This document shows positions 8,200 through 16,159 of a stretch of 37,851 bases of DNA, one piece after another (positions within the stretch are counted from its first letter, which is position 1; each line of letters begins with the position of its first letter). Below the pieces are notes generated by a model. The model made no database searches. It worked only from the letters and a program-made list of their open reading frames with translations, and was not told where the DNA came from. Location of the stretch: assembly GCF_905235195.1 (NCBI RefSeq), contig NZ_CAJOKH010000017.1, positions 1 through 37,851 on the forward strand, written 5' to 3'. The translations under genes and the position numbers were made by a program. Origin of the DNA: an uncultured Methanobrevibacter sp. GTDB taxonomy: Archaea > Methanobacteriota > Methanobacteria > Methanobacteriales > Methanobacteriaceae.

Positions 8200-9426
8200 C
8201 TATAAGTTCACCATTTCATCTTTAAGGACGCTCCTGTCTTCATCGTCAACTACCATTACGTGGGTAGCACATGATAAACAAGGGTCATAAGCTCTGATAA
8301 CGTGAGGACCATATTCATGATGGAATCCTTCAGTTGCAGGTCCCATAGTTGGGATGTTCCAAGTAGTTGGTACTAAACAACTGTAGTATTGTACTCTACC
8401 ATCTTTAATTTGAGCCATATGGACATCAGTTCCTCTAGGTGCTTCAATAACACCTAAACCTAATTTATTAGTACCTCTAGGATCATAGTCAGCCATTACT
8501 GGAGCTGATGTATCTAATTGATCTATTAATTCTACCAATTTAGCAACATCTAATTTCATTGCTTCAGCTCTAGCAACATGTTGTTGAACTACACCTTTAC
8601 CTTTAAATCCGTGGTACATTTCTAATCTAGCTCTAGGTCCTGTTTCGATAGGTTTACCTTCCCATAAAGGAATAGTAGAACAAGCTCTTTTACCAATTTC
8701 AGGATCATCATACCATTGTTCAGGCATGATTTCAGAGAATTTATCGAAATCAAAGTAATCCCTATTACCATAGAATGCACCAGATGAGAATGGTTTTGCA
8801 TCGACGACACCTAAATCTTCAGGTAATCCTTTTTCAGCAACTAAACCAGTGATCAATTCAGTGTGTTCATCAATAATAGGCCCTAATTCCTTAACGATAT
8901 TAGTTATTTTATCTTTAGCGATTGGAGAAATATTTTTTGCCATTCCTCCCACTCTTATATCTGAAGGGTGAATACCTTCACCAGCAAGAGTGTCTACAAT
9001 GAATTGGACTTTTTTCCTGATATTAGATACACTATCTACAGCAGTAGCAAATAACTTTTCTGGTACGAAATCAGGTGCAACTAAAAAGTGATGAATTGCA
9101 GCACTGTCAAGACAATGTGCAGCTAAAGTCATCTCTCTCATAATTTTAGCAGCTTTTGGTATTTCGATGTCTAAAGAATCATCCACTGCTTCAACAGAAG
9201 CTAAAGTATGAGGTATAGGACATACACCACAAATCCTTTGACATAAAACAGGAGGAGTTTCCGGTGCTTTGCCTACAACCATCTTTTCTAAGCCTCTAAC
9301 AGGAGTAATACTAAAGTATCTACCTTTTGTAACTATCCCTTCATCATCTACTTCCATGACAAGTTCTGCATGACCTTCTTGCCTAGTAGTAGGGGATATA
9401 ACTATTTTATCACTCAAATGTGTCAC
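8200..9426 (-). CDS. frhA: F420-reducing [NiFe] hydrogenase, alpha (large) subunit
   Basis: FrhA carries the Ni-Fe active site that splits H2 to reduce F420. The N-terminal nickel motif [10 protein letters not shown] (C66, C69) and the C-terminal motif DPCLSCATH (C383, C386, H389) are complete. Both C-terminal positions are cysteine, so this is not a selenocysteine form. Nineteen residues follow H389; FrhD is expected to cleave after this histidine. The length of 408 residues matches the family. The start has a GAGGTG-type site just upstream. It is the first gene of frhADGB. Together with frhB it shows that the organism grows by hydrogenotrophic methanogenesis. Confidence 0.97.
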   Translation of the reverse strand: MTHLSDKIVISPTTRQEGHAELVMEVDDEGIVTKGRYFSITPVRGLEKMVVGKAPETPPVLCQRICGVCPIPHTLASVEAVDDSLDIEIPKAAKIMREMTLAAHCLDSAAIHHFLVAPDFVPEKLFATAVDSVSNIRKKVQFIVDTLAGEGIHPSDIRVGGMAKNISPIAKDKITNIVKELGPIIDEHTELITGLVAEKGLPEDLGVVDAKPFSSGAFYGNRDYFDFDKFSEIMPEQWYDDPEIGKRACSTIPLWEGKPIETGPRARLEMYHGFKGKGVVQQHVARAEAMKLDVAKLVELIDQLDTSAPVMADYDPRGTNKLGLGVIEAPRGTDVHMAQIKDGRVQYYSCLVPTTWNIPTMGPATEGFHHEYGPHVIRAYDPCLSCATHVMVVDDEDRSVLKDEMVNL

Positions 9427-10033
9427 CTCTTTATATTAAAAAAATAGAAACTAACGATGGTTTATATTTTATTATAATTAATATATATATGATTATCTTT
9501 AAATAAAAAAGAAAACTTTATATATTAAAAGAAAATCATTATCAAAATTTTAAAAAAAATTAAAAGACAAATACTGAAACCTTAAAAAACCCTCAAAATT
9601 TTAAGAGTTTTAAAAAATAAAAAAGGTATATAAAATTAAACTAAGATAAAGAACACTTGTCTATTTAAAAAAATAATTTAATTTATTCTTGTTAAAAAAA
9701 TAATTATTTAAATTTTATAAAATGAAAAATAAAAAATTAGAATAATGAAACTTATTTTATATTTTCCATTTATAATTAGAATTCATCTGAATAAAAATGA
9801 TAAACTAGTATTGAAGATTAAAAGGGTTTTAAAAAATGATTGTTAAAATATTCAAATTTAAAAAAAATATTAAAAATTGGAAAATATAATCATAATATTT
9901 ATAAATGTAGAAAATCATAATAATAATTATTATTTAAAAATGTTATAGTATTTAACATAATATTTAAAAATGTTTAAACAATTAAGTAGAAATACATTTT
10001 TAAATAATTTGATAAATATTGCGAGGTGAGAAA
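9427..10033. other. Divergent intergenic region between frhA and the 10034 gene
   Basis: This 600-base gap has no gene. It should hold the promoters of frhA (minus) and of the plus-strand gene at 10034. GAGGTGA at 10023-10029 is the ribosome binding site of that gene. A weak inverted repeat (AACCCTCAAAATTTTAAGAGTTT) near 9588-9612 is interrupted and not convincing. Confidence 0.4.
9516..9530 (-). promoter_or_regulatory. Candidate TATA box of the frh operon
   Basis: On the minus strand TTTTAATATATAAAG lies about 90 bases upstream of the frhA ATG. It would give a start site near 9497 and a leader of about 70 bases. A second TATA-like stretch near 9480-9490 is an alternative. Confidence 0.35.
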
Positions 10034-10510
10034 ATGGAAAAATCCAATATTATTATCTCAGTAATTATAGTTCTTTGTATTGCTGCAGGTGTTACAGCAT
10101 ACGGAGTAACTAGTGAAAACAATGGAATTTTTAAAACACTCCAAGGAATTGGATCTGATAGTTCTAATGATGGTTCAGGTACTGGAAATGTAAGTGTAAA
10201 TACCAGTGACTCTAGTAGTAGTGGTGATGAAGGCACAGAAGGTACTTCAGATGGAGGCTATAGTGAAGATTCTGGAAGTGGCGAATCAGATAGTGGAGGC
10301 AGTAGTGATAGTGGTGATGGTGGTGATGGTGGTGATGGTGGTGGCAGTGAAGCAGACCCTACTGTTGCAACATATACTGTAACTACTCAAAACGCTGATG
10401 GAGGATACACCATAACCTATTATAATGCATATGATCAAAGCATTGGTTTCATCAGATATGATGCTGATGGAAATCAGATTGAAGGCGGTGGAGGAGCTCC
10501 AGGTGGTTAA
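10034..10510 (+). CDS. Ser/Gly/Asp-rich membrane-anchored or secreted protein, unknown function
   Basis: The 158-residue product starts with MEKS and a hydrophobic segment (IIISVIIVLCIAAGVTAYGV) that is a signal peptide or N-terminal anchor. About 80 residues of Ser, Gly, Asp and Thr follow, of the kind found in cell-surface linkers. A short C-terminal region rich in Tyr and Thr (YTITYYNAYDQSIGFIRYDA) may be a small beta domain, and the end is GGGGAPGG. The ATG at 10034 is chosen because GAGGTGA lies 4 bases before it; the upstream in-frame TTG at 10019 has no such site. The DNA of the linker holds a 9-base repeat (10316-10341) that could change length by slippage. A strong hairpin follows the stop. 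The probable location is the outer face of the membrane; the function is unknown. Confidence 0.75.
   Translation: MEKSNIIISVIIVLCIAAGVTAYGVTSENNGIFKTLQGIGSDSSNDGSGTGNVSVNTSDSSSSGDEGTEGTSDGGYSEDSGSGESDSGGSSDSGDGGDGGDGGGSEADPTVATYTVTTQNADGGYTITYYNAYDQSIGFIRYDADGNQIEGGGGAPGG
10312..10343 (+). repeat. Short 9-bp repeats (GGTGATGGT) in the linker of the 10034 gene
   Basis: GGTGATGGT occurs three times in succession within the coding sequence and encodes Gly-Asp-Gly units (SGDGGDGGDGGGS). The nine-base period keeps the frame, so gain or loss of a unit would only change the length of the linker. Confidence 0.6.
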
Positions 10511-10518
10511 AAATAAAA

Positions 10519-10555
10519 AATTTAATTAAATCAGTTATTCTGATTTAATTAAATT
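10519..10555 (+). terminator. Perfect 16-bp hairpin after the 10034 gene
   Basis: AATTTAATTAAATCAG and CTGATTTAATTAAATT pair without a mismatch around a 5-base loop (TTATT), 8 bases after the stop codon. A T-rich stretch follows. It is one of the most perfect stem-loops in the window and a likely transcript end. Confidence 0.65.
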
Positions 10556-10663
10556 AACTTTAACTATTTTTAATTTATATTTAAAAAGATAACTTTTTTA
10601 TTATTAAATAAAATTATCTCTAAAATCTACTAATTTTATTAAAGAATTGAAATAATAGATATG

Positions 10664-10671
10664 TTTATATA
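10664..10671 (+). promoter_or_regulatory. TATA box of the tRNA-Arg genes
   Basis: TTTATATA preceded by ATATG lies 32 bases before the first tRNA-Arg. This is the normal archaeal spacing for a start about 10 bases ahead of the tRNA. Confidence 0.6.
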
Positions 10672-10702
10672 GTAAAATAAACTTATACCTTATTATGATA
10701 AT

Positions 10703-10776
10703 GGGCCAGTAGCCTAGTAGGATAGGGCGTCGGACTTCTAATCCGAAGATCCCGGGTTCAAATCCCGGCTGGTCCG
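10703..10776 (+). tRNA. tRNA-Arg (TCT anticodon)
   Basis: This is a complete cloverleaf. The acceptor stem GGGCCAG/CTGGTCC contains one G-T pair, and the discriminator is G. The anticodon stem is TCGGA/TCCGA with loop CTTCTAA (anticodon TCT at 10737-10739), and the T arm is CCGGGTTCAAATCCCGG. It reads AGA and probably AGG, the main Arg codons in this genome. CCA is not encoded. A second Arg isoacceptor follows 73 bases later. Confidence 0.95.
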
Positions 10777-10849
10777 TTAAAATACTTATTTTTTAAATAT
10801 GATTTATTTTACAATATTGTTTTGACATATGATAAAATATTTAAATATT

Positions 10850-10923
10850 GGGCTTGTAGCCTAGCTGGATAGGGCGTTAGACTCCTAATCTAAAGACCGT
10901 GGGTTCAAATCCCACCAAGCCCG
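10850..10923 (+). tRNA. tRNA-Arg (CCT anticodon)
   Basis: This is a complete cloverleaf with acceptor stem GGGCTTG/CAAGCCC and discriminator G. The anticodon stem is TTAGA/TCTAA with loop CTCCTAA (anticodon CCT at 10884-10886), and the T arm is GTGGGTTCAAATCCCAC. It reads AGG. Sequence and spacing suggest that it arose by duplication with tRNA-Arg(TCT) just upstream. It may be co-transcribed with it. Confidence 0.95.
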
Positions 10924-11130
10924 CTTATATAAACCTTCTTTTTTTAAAGAAATCTGTTAAACTAAAATATTAACAGATAATTAATTAGAATATTAATATT
11001 TCATAGAAATATAATAAAAATCTCAATGATTTGATTAAATTAAATTTAAAACTATATTCAAAAAATAAGATAAAATAAACTAATTAAAAATTAGAAAAAT
11101 ATAATTAATTTCAAAATAAATAAACACATT

Positions 11131-11475
11131 ATGGTATATGATATATGTGAAATTAAAAGTTTAAGAGAAGATCTTATAAATAAGGTCTCTAAAAATATGA
11201 AAGATAAAGAAAGTTATGAAAATACTGCTAATCTATTTAAGTTACTTGGAGATTATAATAGAATTAGAATAATCAATGCTCTAAAAATTAGTGAAATGTG
11301 TGTCTGTGAATTATCAATACTTTTAGATATGAGTCAATCTAATATTTCACATCAACTTAGAATATTAAGAGATCATAATATTGTTATAAATAGAAAAGAA
11401 AATAAAAAAGTCTTTTATTCTTTAAATAATAGAAAAATTTTAAATTTAATTGAAGAATGTGAAGAATTAGTATAA
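11131..11475 (+). CDS. ArsR-family winged-helix transcriptional regulator
   Basis: The 114-residue protein has the ArsR/SmtB fold: FKLLGDYNRIRIINAL (first helices), a recognition helix in MSQSNISHQLRILRDHNIV, and a wing with ENKKVFYSL. The MCVCEL motif at the start of the fourth helix resembles the ELCVCDL metal-sensing site of arsenic and cadmium sensors, so metal or metalloid sensing is possible. No transporter or detoxification gene is next to it, so its targets are unknown. There is no clear Shine-Dalgarno; a TATA-like stretch about 25-35 bases before the ATG would fit a leaderless or very short leader mRNA. It lies alone between the tRNA-Arg genes and the L44e operon. Confidence 0.85.
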   Translation: MVYDICEIKSLREDLINKVSKNMKDKESYENTANLFKLLGDYNRIRIINALKISEMCVCELSILLDMSQSNISHQLRILRDHNIVINRKENKKVFYSLNNRKILNLIEECEELV

Positions 11476-11777
11476 AATATATTGAAATTTTTTAAATAAA
11501 ATTTTAAAAAAAATAAAAGATTAATAAATATGAAATTTTTAGATAAGTTTAAATACTTTCTTATTTTAATATATATTAATGTATCTATGTTATATTAAAA
11601 TTCTTAATTTAACTATTTTTTAAAAAATTAATTTTAATTTATTTAATTTAACAATATTTTTATAATTATCATGCTCGAGGGATACCTAAACAGTTCTTGT
11701 CAAGTTTGATTATTATATAATAGATACTATTAGCTAAAGAAACTAATCTTAGCTAATACTATATTAAAGGTGATTAA
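11476..11777. other. Intergenic region and leader upstream of the L44e operon
   Basis: The first part is A+T-rich. Bases about 11671-11705 are a conspicuous GC-richer island containing a 12-codon reading frame (ATG at 11671 to TGA at 11707). A stem-loop (11729-11757) follows, then the AAAGGTGAT ribosome binding site of L44e. A TATA-like element lies near 11656-11666. Confidence 0.5.
11729..11757 (+). promoter_or_regulatory. Stem-loop in the L44e leader
   Basis: ATTAGCTA (11729-11736) pairs with TAGCTAAT (11750-11757), 8 bp with a 13-base loop, ending about 20 bases before the L44e start codon. Its place in a ribosomal-protein leader suggests possible feedback control of translation, but this is inference from position only. 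Confidence 0.35.
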
Positions 11778-12056
11778 ATGAAAATACCAAAAGAAAAAAG
11801 GACTTACTGTCCATTTTGTAAAACTCATACTATACATGAAGTCCGTACTGCTAAAAAAAGAAAAGCTAGTGAATTAAAATGGGGTCAAAGACAGTTCAGA
11901 CGTGTAACTGCAGGGTACAGAGGTTACCCAAGACCATTACCAAGTGGTAGTAAACCAGTTAAAAAATTAGATTTAAGATACAAATGTAAAGAATGTGGAA
12001 AATCACATATTAGAAAAGCTTTCAGAACTGGTAAACCTGAATTTGTAAGTCAATAG
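11778..12056 (+). CDS. rpl44e: Ribosomal protein eL42 (L44e)
   Basis: This is a zinc-binding protein of the large ribosomal subunit, near the E site. Two cysteine pairs are visible (YCPFCKTH at residues 10-17 and [10 protein letters not shown] near 74-83), along with the family's basic middle part ([20 protein letters not shown]). The 92-residue length is normal. An AAAGGTGAT site precedes the ATG. It is followed after 9 bases by S27e, as in most euryarchaea. Confidence 0.97.
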   Translation: MKIPKEKRTYCPFCKTHTIHEVRTAKKRKASELKWGQRQFRRVTAGYRGYPRPLPSGSKPVKKLDLRYKCKECGKSHIRKAFRTGKPEFVSQ

Positions 12057-12065
12057 GTGTTAATT

Positions 12066-12245
12066 ATGTCTAGCAAAGGTAGAGGAAATTTTTTAAAAGT
12101 AAAATGTTTAGACTGTGGTAATGAGCAAATAGTTTTTGATCGTGCAGCTTCTGATGTAAAATGTATCATCTGTGGTAAAACTATTGTAAAATCTCGTGGA
12201 TCTAAAGCTAAAATCATGGCTCATATTGATGAAGTTTTAAACTAA
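12066..12245 (+). CDS. rps27e: Ribosomal protein eS27 (S27e)
   Basis: This is a small zinc-ribbon protein of the 30S subunit. Cysteines in [14 protein letters not shown] and [11 protein letters not shown] are the four zinc ligands. The start at 12066 ([12 protein letters not shown]) gives 59 residues, the usual length, and places AGGTG 8 bases upstream; the in-frame GTG at 12057 overlaps that site and is unlikely. It is co-transcribed with L44e. Confidence 0.95.
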   Translation: MSSKGRGNFLKVKCLDCGNEQIVFDRAASDVKCIICGKTIVKSRGSKAKIMAHIDEVLN

Positions 12246-12348
12246 ATAAATTAATTTTTTTAATTTTTATTACTCTAATTTTTTTTATTTTTAATTTCTA
12301 ATAAAAATTAAAAACCTAAATATTATATTTATATATGAAGGTGTTTTA

Positions 12349-13146
12349 ATGGTAAGAAAACAAAATAATTGGCCTGATGAAGGTGAACTCATTGTTGCAA
12401 CCGTTTATAAAGTTCTCCCTTATGGTTGTTTTGCTAAACTAGAAGAATATTATGGAAAAGAAGCTTTTATCCACATTAGTGAAGTATCCTCTGGTTGGGT
12501 TAAAAATATCCGTGATCATGTAAGAGAAAACCAAAAAATTGTTGCTCGCTGTATTAGAGTTAATCCTAAAAAAGGTCATGTTGACGGATCCTTAAAAAGA
12601 ATTAGGGAAGATCAAAGAACTAAAAAGATTCAACAATGGAAAATTGAACAAAAAGCTGAAAAATTTTTAGAATTATCTGCTAAAACATTAGACAAAGATT
12701 TAGATGCTGCTTATGACGAAGTAGGATATGAATTAATGGATATATTTGGAGATATTTATGGTGCATATGAAACTGCTGCAGATGAAGGAATTAAATCTTT
12801 AACTGATGAAGGTATTGATAAACAATGGGCAGAAGCTATAACCGAAGTTGCTGAGAAAAACATCACCCCTCCAGAAGTCCATATTAGTGGATATGTTGAT
12901 ATCCAAACTTATGATACTAATGGTGTAGATATTATTAAAGAAGCTTTAATAGCTGCTGAAGATAATGGTAACAGTAAAGATCATAGTGTAAAGGTACAAT
13001 GTGTAGGTGCTCCTAGATATCGTATAACTGTTACTTCCCATGATTATATTTTAGCTGAAAAAGAACTTCAAAAAGCAGCAAAAAGAGCTATAAAAATAAT
13101 TGAAGAATCTAATGGAAATGGTGAATTTTTACGTGAATTAGAATAG
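12349..13146 (+). CDS. eif2a: Translation initiation factor aIF2, alpha subunit
   Basis: This is a subunit of the heterotrimeric aIF2 that brings initiator Met-tRNA to the ribosome. Residues about 10-85 are an S1 RNA-binding domain ([20 protein letters not shown] ... EAFIHISEV). A helical domain follows at about 90-170, then a C-terminal alpha/beta domain ([18 protein letters not shown] ... [11 protein letters not shown]) that binds the gamma subunit. The 265 residues match the family. GAAGGTG lies 7 bases upstream of the ATG. It belongs to the L44e-S27e-aIF2alpha-Nop10 cluster and is followed by a terminator-like hairpin. Confidence 0.97.
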   Translation: MVRKQNNWPDEGELIVATVYKVLPYGCFAKLEEYYGKEAFIHISEVSSGWVKNIRDHVRENQKIVARCIRVNPKKGHVDGSLKRIREDQRTKKIQQWKIEQKAEKFLELSAKTLDKDLDAAYDEVGYELMDIFGDIYGAYETAADEGIKSLTDEGIDKQWAEAITEVAEKNITPPEVHISGYVDIQTYDTNGVDIIKEALIAAEDNGNSKDHSVKVQCVGAPRYRITVTSHDYILAEKELQKAAKRAIKIIEESNGNGEFLRELE

Positions 13147-13180
13147 TTTAACTTTAAACTAATCTAATACTTTTTTTTAA
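13144..13180 (+). terminator. Hairpin plus T tract after aIF2-alpha
   Basis: TAGTTTA and TAAACTA pair (7 bp) around ACTT, starting at the stop codon of the gene. ATCTAATAC and a run of eight T follow, which fits a Rho-independent-like archaeal terminator. Confidence 0.5.
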
Positions 13181-13502
13181 TTTTTTATTAAATAAATATT
13201 TAAAATACTTATTTTAACTAGTATTTGTTTTTTAAAAACTAAAATATTTTTATATATCTAATTTTAAATAAATATTAAACTAAAATATTGTCAAATGATT
13301 AAAAAAAGAAGATTAAAGATTAAATAAAAAATAAAATATAAAATAAACTTTAAAGAATAAATAAATTTTAATTTTAAAAATAAACAGTGAAAATAAAAAA
13401 TTAAAAAACTAAAAATTATATATTTATAAGTTAAATTTGTAATATAAACTAAAATTTAAATTTGAAATTTCTTTGAATATTTCAATAATCTTAGTGATAA
13501 AT
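13147..13502. other. Intergenic region between aIF2-alpha and Nop10
   Basis: Apart from the terminator at its start, this 350-base gap holds only A+T-rich sequence. A TATA-like stretch (ATTATATATTTATAAG, near 13416-13431) may serve Nop10. The gap is longer than usual inside this normally compact cluster. Confidence 0.45.
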
Positions 13503-13688
13503 ATGAAAATGAAAATGCATAAATGTAAAAAATGCAATATTTATACTATTCAAGATAAATGCCCTAAATGTGGTGGAAACTTAAATGTAATCTATCCGCC
13601 TAAATATTCTATTGAAGATAAGTATGGCAAATATCGTAGAAAATTGAAAGAAGAATCCAAAATGGAGGTTAAACATGCAAAAAAATGA
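13503..13688 (+). CDS. nop10: H/ACA ribonucleoprotein subunit Nop10
   Basis: Nop10 is a small zinc-ribbon component of the H/ACA particle that guides rRNA pseudouridylation with Cbf5, Gar1 and L7Ae. The 61-residue sequence has the four cysteines ([15 protein letters not shown]), then [18 protein letters not shown], the conserved Cbf5-binding segment. The start at 13503 (MKMKMHKC) gives five residues before the first zinc motif, as in other archaeal Nop10 proteins. Its end overlaps the start of the PAC2 gene by 14 bases in another frame, so the two are translationally coupled. Confidence 0.92.
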   Translation: MKMKMHKCKKCNIYTIQDKCPKCGGNLNVIYPPKYSIEDKYGKYRRKLKEESKMEVKHAKK

Positions 13689-14448
13689 AATTAAAATTAT
13701 AGAAGAAATATCATTAGATAACCCTATTTTTATAGAAGCACTTCCCGGTATTGGCCATGTAGGTAAACTAGCTGCTGACCATTTAATCGATGAGCTAAAA
13801 GCTGTTAAATTTGCTGAAATTTATTCTCCAAGTTTTCCTCCCCAAGTATTTATAGGAGAAGGAGGAATTATTGAAAATATGTATAATGAATTATACTATT
13901 TAAAATCTCAAGGAGAAGATGAAAGAGATTTTATTATTCTTGTAGGTAATACACAAAGTCTATCACCTGAAGGACAATATTCTTTATGTGGAGATATACT
14001 TGACTTTATAGAATCATTTGGAGTTAAAGAATTATTTACCCTAGGAGGACTTGCAACTGGCCAACCAGTAGAAGATACTAAAGTTTTTGGTGCTGCTACA
14101 GATACTGAGAAAATTAAAATATTAGAAGAAATTGGTGTTGAGATAAGATCTTCTGATGGAGGTATTGTTGGTGCAAGTGGATTATTTTTAGGATTAGGTC
14201 AACTTAGAGGAATGTCTGGTATATGCTTAATGGGTCAAACTCCAGGTTACTTTATTGATGCCCAAGCAGCAGAAGCAATACTCATTAAATTATCAAAATT
14301 ACTAAAAATAGAAGTAAGTACTGACGAACTTGAAAAAAGGGCAGAAGAGACAAAATCTATGATTTCAAAAGCTCAACAAATGGAACAAGAGATGATATCT
14401 CACCAAATGACCCCGCAAGATGGTGATGACTTACGATATATTGGATAA
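13675..14448 (+). CDS. PAC2-family protein (proteasome assembly chaperone-like)
   Basis: This is the archaeal PAC2 family, related to eukaryotic proteasome assembly chaperone 2; its biochemical role in archaea is not established. The N-terminal region has [20 protein letters not shown], the family signature. Later segments [20 protein letters not shown] and [13 protein letters not shown] are also typical. The C-terminus is a charged helix (about 210-245) that may mediate oligomerisation. The 257 residues match the family. The ATG has GGAGGT 7 bases upstream, inside the end of nop10. It is the last gene of the translation cluster, with a strong hairpin over its stop codon. Confidence 0.9.
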   Translation: MQKNEIKIIEEISLDNPIFIEALPGIGHVGKLAADHLIDELKAVKFAEIYSPSFPPQVFIGEGGIIENMYNELYYLKSQGEDERDFIILVGNTQSLSPEGQYSLCGDILDFIESFGVKELFTLGGLATGQPVEDTKVFGAATDTEKIKILEEIGVEIRSSDGGIVGASGLFLGLGQLRGMSGICLMGQTPGYFIDAQAAEAILIKLSKLLKIEVSTDELEKRAEETKSMISKAQQMEQEMISHQMTPQDGDDLRYIG

Positions 14449-14470
14449 TATCCAATATATACTTTTTTTA
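14436..14470 (+). terminator. Strong hairpin terminator overlapping the PAC2 stop codon
   Basis: ATATATTGGAT and ATCCAATATAT pair perfectly (11 bp) around AAT, then ACTTTTTTTA follows. The left arm covers the last codons and stop of the PAC2 gene. This is the clearest intrinsic-type terminator in the window. Confidence 0.75.
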
Positions 14471-14757
14471 CTCATATAATAAATTGAATTTACAAATAAT
14501 ACTCCCTATATTAATAAATACCTAGAATTTTCAACTCATAATATATATTTTAAAACTTATTATTAATTATAGTAAATTTTACTTAACTATAATACTTGTT
14601 ATAAGATTTTTAATAAAAATTTGGTAAAAAACTATAATCAATCAACTTATTTTAATCTAATTTATAGATAATAAGCATATTATAATTTTATAATAAAACA
14701 AATTATATCTGATTTTTATAAAAAATTTAATATATTAAAATTATCCAAGAAATAAAT
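14449..14757. other. Intergenic region upstream of endonuclease Q
   Basis: It holds the end of the PAC2 terminator and then A+T-rich sequence. A TATA-like stretch at about 14721-14740 lies 25 bases before the endonuclease ATG, which suggests a leaderless transcript. No gene is supported. Confidence 0.4.
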
Positions 14758-15960
14758 ATGTTAGTAAATACTGATTTACATATTCACAGTTGCTTTTCAA
14801 TGGCTACATCAAAAGATATGCTAATAAAAAATATTGCACCTAAAGCTAGAGAAAAAGGTTTGAGTTTAGTTGGAAGCGGTGATGGCTTTCATACAAAATG
14901 GTTAGATATAATTGAAAAATCAACAGAATATGTTGGAGATGGAATATATTCTACAGATAACTGTGATTTTATTCTGACAGTAGAAGTTGAAGGATATAAA
15001 AAAATACATCATTTATTAATACTTCCAAATATTGATGTAGCACGTGAAATTGGAGATAAAATTGTATATGGAAATAAAAATGGAAATGGAAGGCCAAAAA
15101 CCAAATTAGAATCCTCCGAAATATTGGATATTGCTCATGAATATGATTGTTTAATTGGTCCTGCCCATGTATTTACTCCATGGACTGGAATGTATAAATC
15201 ATATGCTAGTATTTATGACTGTTATGAAGGTAAAGTAGACTTTGTTGAATTAGGTCTATCTGCAGATACATTTATGGCAGATAGAATTAAAGAACTGAAA
15301 GATTTTCCATTTTTATCAAATTCAGATGCACATTCCCCATGGCCACATAGATTAGGTAGAGAATTTAATCAAATAGAGCTTGAAGATATTTCATATACAA
15401 GTCTTAAAAATTCAATAAAACATAAGAAAATTAAAGGAAATTATGGCCTATATCCTAATCTCGGCAAATATCATATGACCGGATGTAGCAAATGTTACAA
15501 AATAATAGATCCTGAAACTGCAAAAGAAAATAACATGAAATGTAAAGATTGTGGAGGAAAAATTAAAAAAGGTGTCGATTATAGAATAAATGAAATTAGT
15601 GATTTTAAAAGTCCTAAACATCCAAACTTTAGACCACCCTATACTCATTTAATGCCACTTGCTGAGATAATTTCAAAAATCTATTCTAAAGGAATTACAA
15701 CTAAAACTGTTCAAAATAAATGGAAAAACCTAATAAGTAATTTTGAAAGTGAAATAGATGTTTTAATAAATAGCCCTCTAGAGAAAATAGAAAAAATAGA
15801 CAATGAAATTAGTAGGGGAATAAAAGCATTTAGAATGGGCGAAGTTAAAATTACCTCAGGAGGAGGAGGAAAATACGGAGAAATAAGCTTTGATGAGTTA
15901 ATTGAAAATAAAAATAATAAAAATGATAAAAAACTTATGACATTAGATAGTTTTAGATAA
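14758..15960 (+). CDS. Endonuclease Q (PHP-domain DNA repair nuclease)
   Basis: Endonuclease Q cuts DNA 5' of deaminated bases (uracil, hypoxanthine) and abasic sites, and in archaea it works with PCNA. The N-terminal PHP domain shows DLHIHS (H8, H10), D42 in GSGDGFH, E76/E78, H137 in GPAHVFTPW and D190/H192 in NSDAHSPWP, the metal-binding set. A zinc site follows: CSKC (243-246) and CKDC (262-265). The C-terminal part is helical, with a Gly-rich GGGGKYGEISF segment. Length (400 residues) fits the family. No Shine-Dalgarno is visible and a TATA-like element sits about 25 bases upstream, suggesting a leaderless mRNA. It is convergent with GINS and PCNA, its likely partner. Assignment is by motif recognition. 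Confidence 0.85.
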   Translation: MLVNTDLHIHSCFSMATSKDMLIKNIAPKAREKGLSLVGSGDGFHTKWLDIIEKSTEYVGDGIYSTDNCDFILTVEVEGYKKIHHLLILPNIDVAREIGDKIVYGNKNGNGRPKTKLESSEILDIAHEYDCLIGPAHVFTPWTGMYKSYASIYDCYEGKVDFVELGLSADTFMADRIKELKDFPFLSNSDAHSPWPHRLGREFNQIELEDISYTSLKNSIKHKKIKGNYGLYPNLGKYHMTGCSKCYKIIDPETAKENNMKCKDCGGKIKKGVDYRINEISDFKSPKHPNFRPPYTHLMPLAEIISKIYSKGITTKTVQNKWKNLISNFESEIDVLINSPLEKIEKIDNEISRGIKAFRMGEVKITSGGGGKYGEISFDELIENKNNKNDKKLMTLDSFR

Positions 15961-16045
15961 AAAATAAAAAACATTAAAAGTATAGGTAAAATTAAAAAAA
16001 AAGTTACATAGAGTAAATATAATTTAACTACCTAAAATTAATAAG

Positions 16046-16139
16046 AAATAAGTAATAATACTAAATTAATAATAAAAATAGCTAGACTAAACTTTAAAAT
16101 AAATAAGTAATAATACTAAATTAATAATAAAAATAGCTA
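16046..16139. repeat. Exact 39-bp direct repeat between endonuclease Q and GINS
   Basis: The same 39 bases (beginning AAATAAGTAATAATACTAAA, ending AAATAGCTA) occur at 16046-16084 and 16101-16139 with no mismatch, separated by 16 bases. Perfect identity in a rapidly drifting A+T-rich gap suggests a recent duplication. It lies between two convergent genes, in the likely 3' ends of both transcripts. Confidence 0.8.
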
Positions 16140-16159
16140 ATAAAACCAAAATTAAAATA

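Noticed and set aside
9588-9612. Inverted repeat AACCCTC...AAGAGTTT upstream of frhA as an operator.
   Set aside because: The arms do not pair well (AAACCCTC against AAGAGTTT) and such matches are frequent in A+T-rich sequence.
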